Of a DNA stretch of 8,623 nucleotides, positions 7,073 through 8,623 are shown one piece after another. Each line of letters begins with the position of its first letter. The first letter of the stretch is position 1. Position numbers and translations under genes: made by a program. The notes beneath the pieces are model-generated. The model was given only the letters and a program-made list of their open reading frames with translations, was not told the origin of the DNA and ran no database searches. This DNA is from RGIG7213 sp045636245 (GTDB taxonomy: Bacteria; Bacillota; Clostridia; Oscillospirales; CAG-272), in contig JAZTXA010000031.1 of NCBI GenBank assembly GCA_045636245.1, positions 1-8,623 on the forward strand, read 5' to 3'.

Positions 7073-7804
7073 TCAGTTTGTTTCGTCAGCTGCGTATGTC
7101 ATGACGATGTTAAGATTGCCGTTGCGGCATCTTATCTTGTCAAGAAAGTCCTTTGTCTGTACATTGTTCTTGAGCTTGAGTCTGTATATAAGCTCAAACA
7201 TCGTACCGAAATCACTTGTTTTTACCTTTGAAAGACGCCAGTGAACTGTGTCACTGTCAAGGATATCATCAAGCAGTCCTTCAAAATTGAGGTTTTCGGG
7301 TACAACAACTTTAAGCTGCATTTCACGTTTTTTCGGATAACCGAAGCCCGTTGCGGATATGATGAGCATAACGAGGATGAAAATAACGCAGAACAGTGCT
7401 GAATATCCGATATATCCTATACCGCAGCCAAGACCTATCGCAAGTGACATGAAAACGTATGAAATATCTTTTGGCGTTGCGGGTAAGCTTCTGTAACGGA
7501 CGATGGAAAATGCACCTGCAAGTGTAAATGCTCTTGCATAGCTGTTGCCCACAAGCATAACGATGACCGCAACAACGGCAGGTACCATTATAAGTGATAT
7601 TGAAAGTGACGTGTCATTTCCGTTTTTTCTTTGCGTCCATATGTAAACACATCCTATAAGCGCACCGAGCAGGAGCGAGGCAAAAAGTATCAGAAGCACA
7701 GACGGAAGGGTGAGAGCCTCAGATGCTATCTGTGCATTGAATATCGAATCTATTACCGAGTTTACGGAGCCGTCCGCCCCGGTTACTGTATTTGTAAGAA
7801 ACAT
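7073..7804 (-). CDS. DUF4956 integral membrane protein
   Basis: The 243-residue protein has hydrophobic segments at about 35-57, 68-87, 116-133 and 135-153, and a soluble C-terminal part (160-243) with alternating strands and helices that may be ACT- or ferredoxin-like. Between the second and third segments lies the family signature ARAFTLAGAFSIVRYRS (90-106) followed by KDISYVFMS. This is an unusually basic and conserved stretch for a membrane protein, possibly a re-entrant or substrate-contacting loop. The function of the family is not established. It is commonly found beside VTC polyphosphate polymerase genes, as here. The gene starts 27 bases after the VTC stop, with an AGAGG ribosome binding site 9 bases before ATG. 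A role in anchoring or exporting polyphosphate is only an inference. Confidence 0.92.
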   Translation of the reverse strand: MFLTNTVTGADGSVNSVIDSIFNAQIASEALTLPSVLLILFASLLLGALIGCVYIWTQRKNGNDTSLSISLIMVPAVVAVIVMLVGNSYARAFTLAGAFSIVRYRSLPATPKDISYVFMSLAIGLGCGIGYIGYSALFCVIFILVMLIISATGFGYPKKREMQLKVVVPENLNFEGLLDDILDSDTVHWRLSKVKTSDFGTMFELIYRLKLKNNVQTKDFLDKIRCRNGNLNIVMTYAADETN

Positions 7805-7831
7805 AAATATAAACCTCTTTTGTTATTTTGT

Positions 7832-8572
7832 TCAGGCATCATCTTCGGGTGATATTAAATATTCACCTATGGTATGCTTGCGGTACTCACGCCCGTATTT
7901 TGAAAAGCTTGTCATATAAATACCCTTTTCTGACAGTATGCGGGTAAGCCATAGCGGCACTGCACCGGGAATTTTTATTTCCATTACCATCATATCCTCG
8001 GGAATAAGTCTTTCGCCTGTGACGGGGGAGGTAAGATCAAGGTCATACCGTCTTGTCAGAATATTGAAATCAAACGTTATTCTTACATCGCCGTTATTGT
8101 TTTCGAAATATGCGCGCCTGTCATATGAAATGAACACAACGGGGAAGCACGGGTTGACTTTTCTGAAATAGTCAATTTCGTTAAGCACTTGATTTTCAAG
8201 ATACTTTTCTTTTTCGGGACGTATGTTTTTGTATATGTAGTCGTTTGCTTCCTCGACTGTCATAGCCACACGTCTTTTTGTCACGATCTTACCCGTTTTT
8301 TTCTTAAGCTCAAGAAATACCCTGTCACCGGGCTTTGCCCTGTCATAGCTTCGCAAGCGCAGTTTTTCTTTGTGATAGGGTTTTGAAACGGAATGCCGTA
8401 TAACGTCGTTAGTCACCGTGTCAAAATACAAATTGCAAATCCTGTACGATTTTCCGTCAAGACAGTACTTGTCGGCACTCATATACTGTTCGATCGTAGG
8501 CAACAGCTCTTCACACTGTTTTTTTGTGATCAGAAACTTTTTTTCATATCTTTTGAAGATAGATATCGCCAC
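7832..8572 (-). CDS. VTC-domain polyphosphate polymerase
   Basis: The 246-residue soluble protein has the tunnel-fold motifs of the catalytic domain of yeast Vtc4 (CYTH/TTM superfamily), which makes polyphosphate from ATP. They are FKRYEKKFLI (6-15), CNLYFDT (46-52), EKLRLRSYD (69-77), FLELKKKTG (86-94), TKRRVAM (98-104), YDRRAY (150-155), RITFDFN (164-170), MVMEIKIPG (195-203) and SFSKYG (222-227). Arg72/Arg74, Lys90, Arg153, Glu198 and Lys225 are likely phosphate- or metal-binding residues by motif position. I place the start at GTG (8570-8572): AAAGGGGG lies 8 bases upstream, and MAISIFKRYEKK fits the family. The upstream ATG at 8606-8608 lies within the -10 element. It has no membrane segment or SPX domain, so it should be cytoplasmic and probably works with the adjacent DUF4956 protein. 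Confidence 0.92.
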   Translation of the reverse strand: MAISIFKRYEKKFLITKKQCEELLPTIEQYMSADKYCLDGKSYRICNLYFDTVTNDVIRHSVSKPYHKEKLRLRSYDRAKPGDRVFLELKKKTGKIVTKRRVAMTVEEANDYIYKNIRPEKEKYLENQVLNEIDYFRKVNPCFPVVFISYDRRAYFENNNGDVRITFDFNILTRRYDLDLTSPVTGERLIPEDMMVMEIKIPGAVPLWLTRILSEKGIYMTSFSKYGREYRKHTIGEYLISPEDDA

Positions 8573-8580
8573 AGTATATT

Positions 8581-8588
8581 CCCCCTTT
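8581..8588 (-). promoter_or_regulatory. Strong ribosome binding site fixing the GTG start of the VTC gene
   Basis: On the minus strand AAAGGGGG ends 8 bases before GTG (8570-8572). No comparable site can be seen before the alternative ATG at 8606-8608, where only 15 upstream bases are in the window. Confidence 0.75.
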
Positions 8589-8606
8589 ACAAGAATAGCA
8601 ATTTTC

Positions 8607-8612
8607 ATTATA
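8607..8612 (-). promoter_or_regulatory. -10 element of the VTC-DUF4956-CotH operon promoter
   Basis: A consensus TATAAT lies on the minus strand. A -35 box would fall at about 8630, outside the window, so only half of the promoter can be judged. The predicted start near 8600 gives a 28-base leader that contains the strong ribosome binding site and excludes the upstream ATG. Confidence 0.5.
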
Positions 8613-8623
8613 TATCCACAAAC

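Larger units (their letters stand above)
4006..8612 (-). other. Probable five-gene operon (polyphosphate polymerase to cysteine desulfurase)
   Basis: Five minus-strand genes have gaps of 27, 20, 13 and 4 bases, each with a ribosome binding site or a coupled start and no hairpin between them. Only one promoter-like element is seen, at the right edge. No intrinsic terminator is visible in the 92 bases after the desulfurase, so transcripts may run on into the foldase-like gene and end at the hairpins near 2181-2275. Confidence 0.7.

Noticed and set aside
1..8623. CRISPR arrays, tRNA/rRNA, insertion sequences, riboswitches
   Set aside because: No spaced direct repeats, cloverleaf-like segments, transposase motifs or long structured leaders were seen. 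Coding density is high and the longest gap (110 bases) is explained by two terminator hairpins.

Overview
The window looks like a chromosomal segment from a Gram-positive gut or rumen Clostridia member, most likely an Oscillospiraceae/Ruminococcus-type organism. The evidence is a BspA-like leucine-rich-repeat surface protein ending in a dockerin, lipoprotein signal peptides, AGGAGG-type ribosome binding sites, moderate GC, and a VTC/DUF4956/CotH gene cluster of the kind I associate with clostridia. The genus is inferred from protein style and is not proven.

Layout. Positions 1-2174 (+) hold the 3' part of a large secreted protein whose start lies upstream of the window. It has 18 LRR_5/BspA repeats interrupted by two related 'island' insertions, then a linker domain and a C-terminal dockerin. 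Positions 2175-2284 are a convergent intergenic gap with two strong hairpins. All remaining genes are on the minus strand. Positions 2285-3913 encode a membrane-anchored SurA/PrsA-like protein with two degenerate parvulin-like modules and its own candidate promoter. Positions 4006-8572 form a tight five-gene run, in transcription order: VTC-domain polyphosphate polymerase, DUF4956 membrane protein, CotH-kinase lipoprotein, PsbP-like lipoprotein, and a NifS/IscS-type cysteine desulfurase. A -10 element at the right edge (8607-8612) probably drives this run.

How the genes may work together. The first three genes of the run suggest a phosphate-polymer and kinase system at the membrane. A cytoplasmic enzyme would make polyphosphate, a four-helix membrane protein would sit beside it, and a lipid-anchored CotH-type kinase would act outside the cell, where ATP is scarce. 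That the membrane protein passes polyphosphate to the outside kinase is my hypothesis, not shown by the sequence. The PsbP-like lipoprotein could be an accessory envelope subunit. The desulfurase is probably a housekeeping sulfur-transfer enzyme that is translationally coupled to the run. No RNA genes, CRISPR arrays, insertion sequences or attachment sites were seen. All intergenic gaps are under 120 bases.
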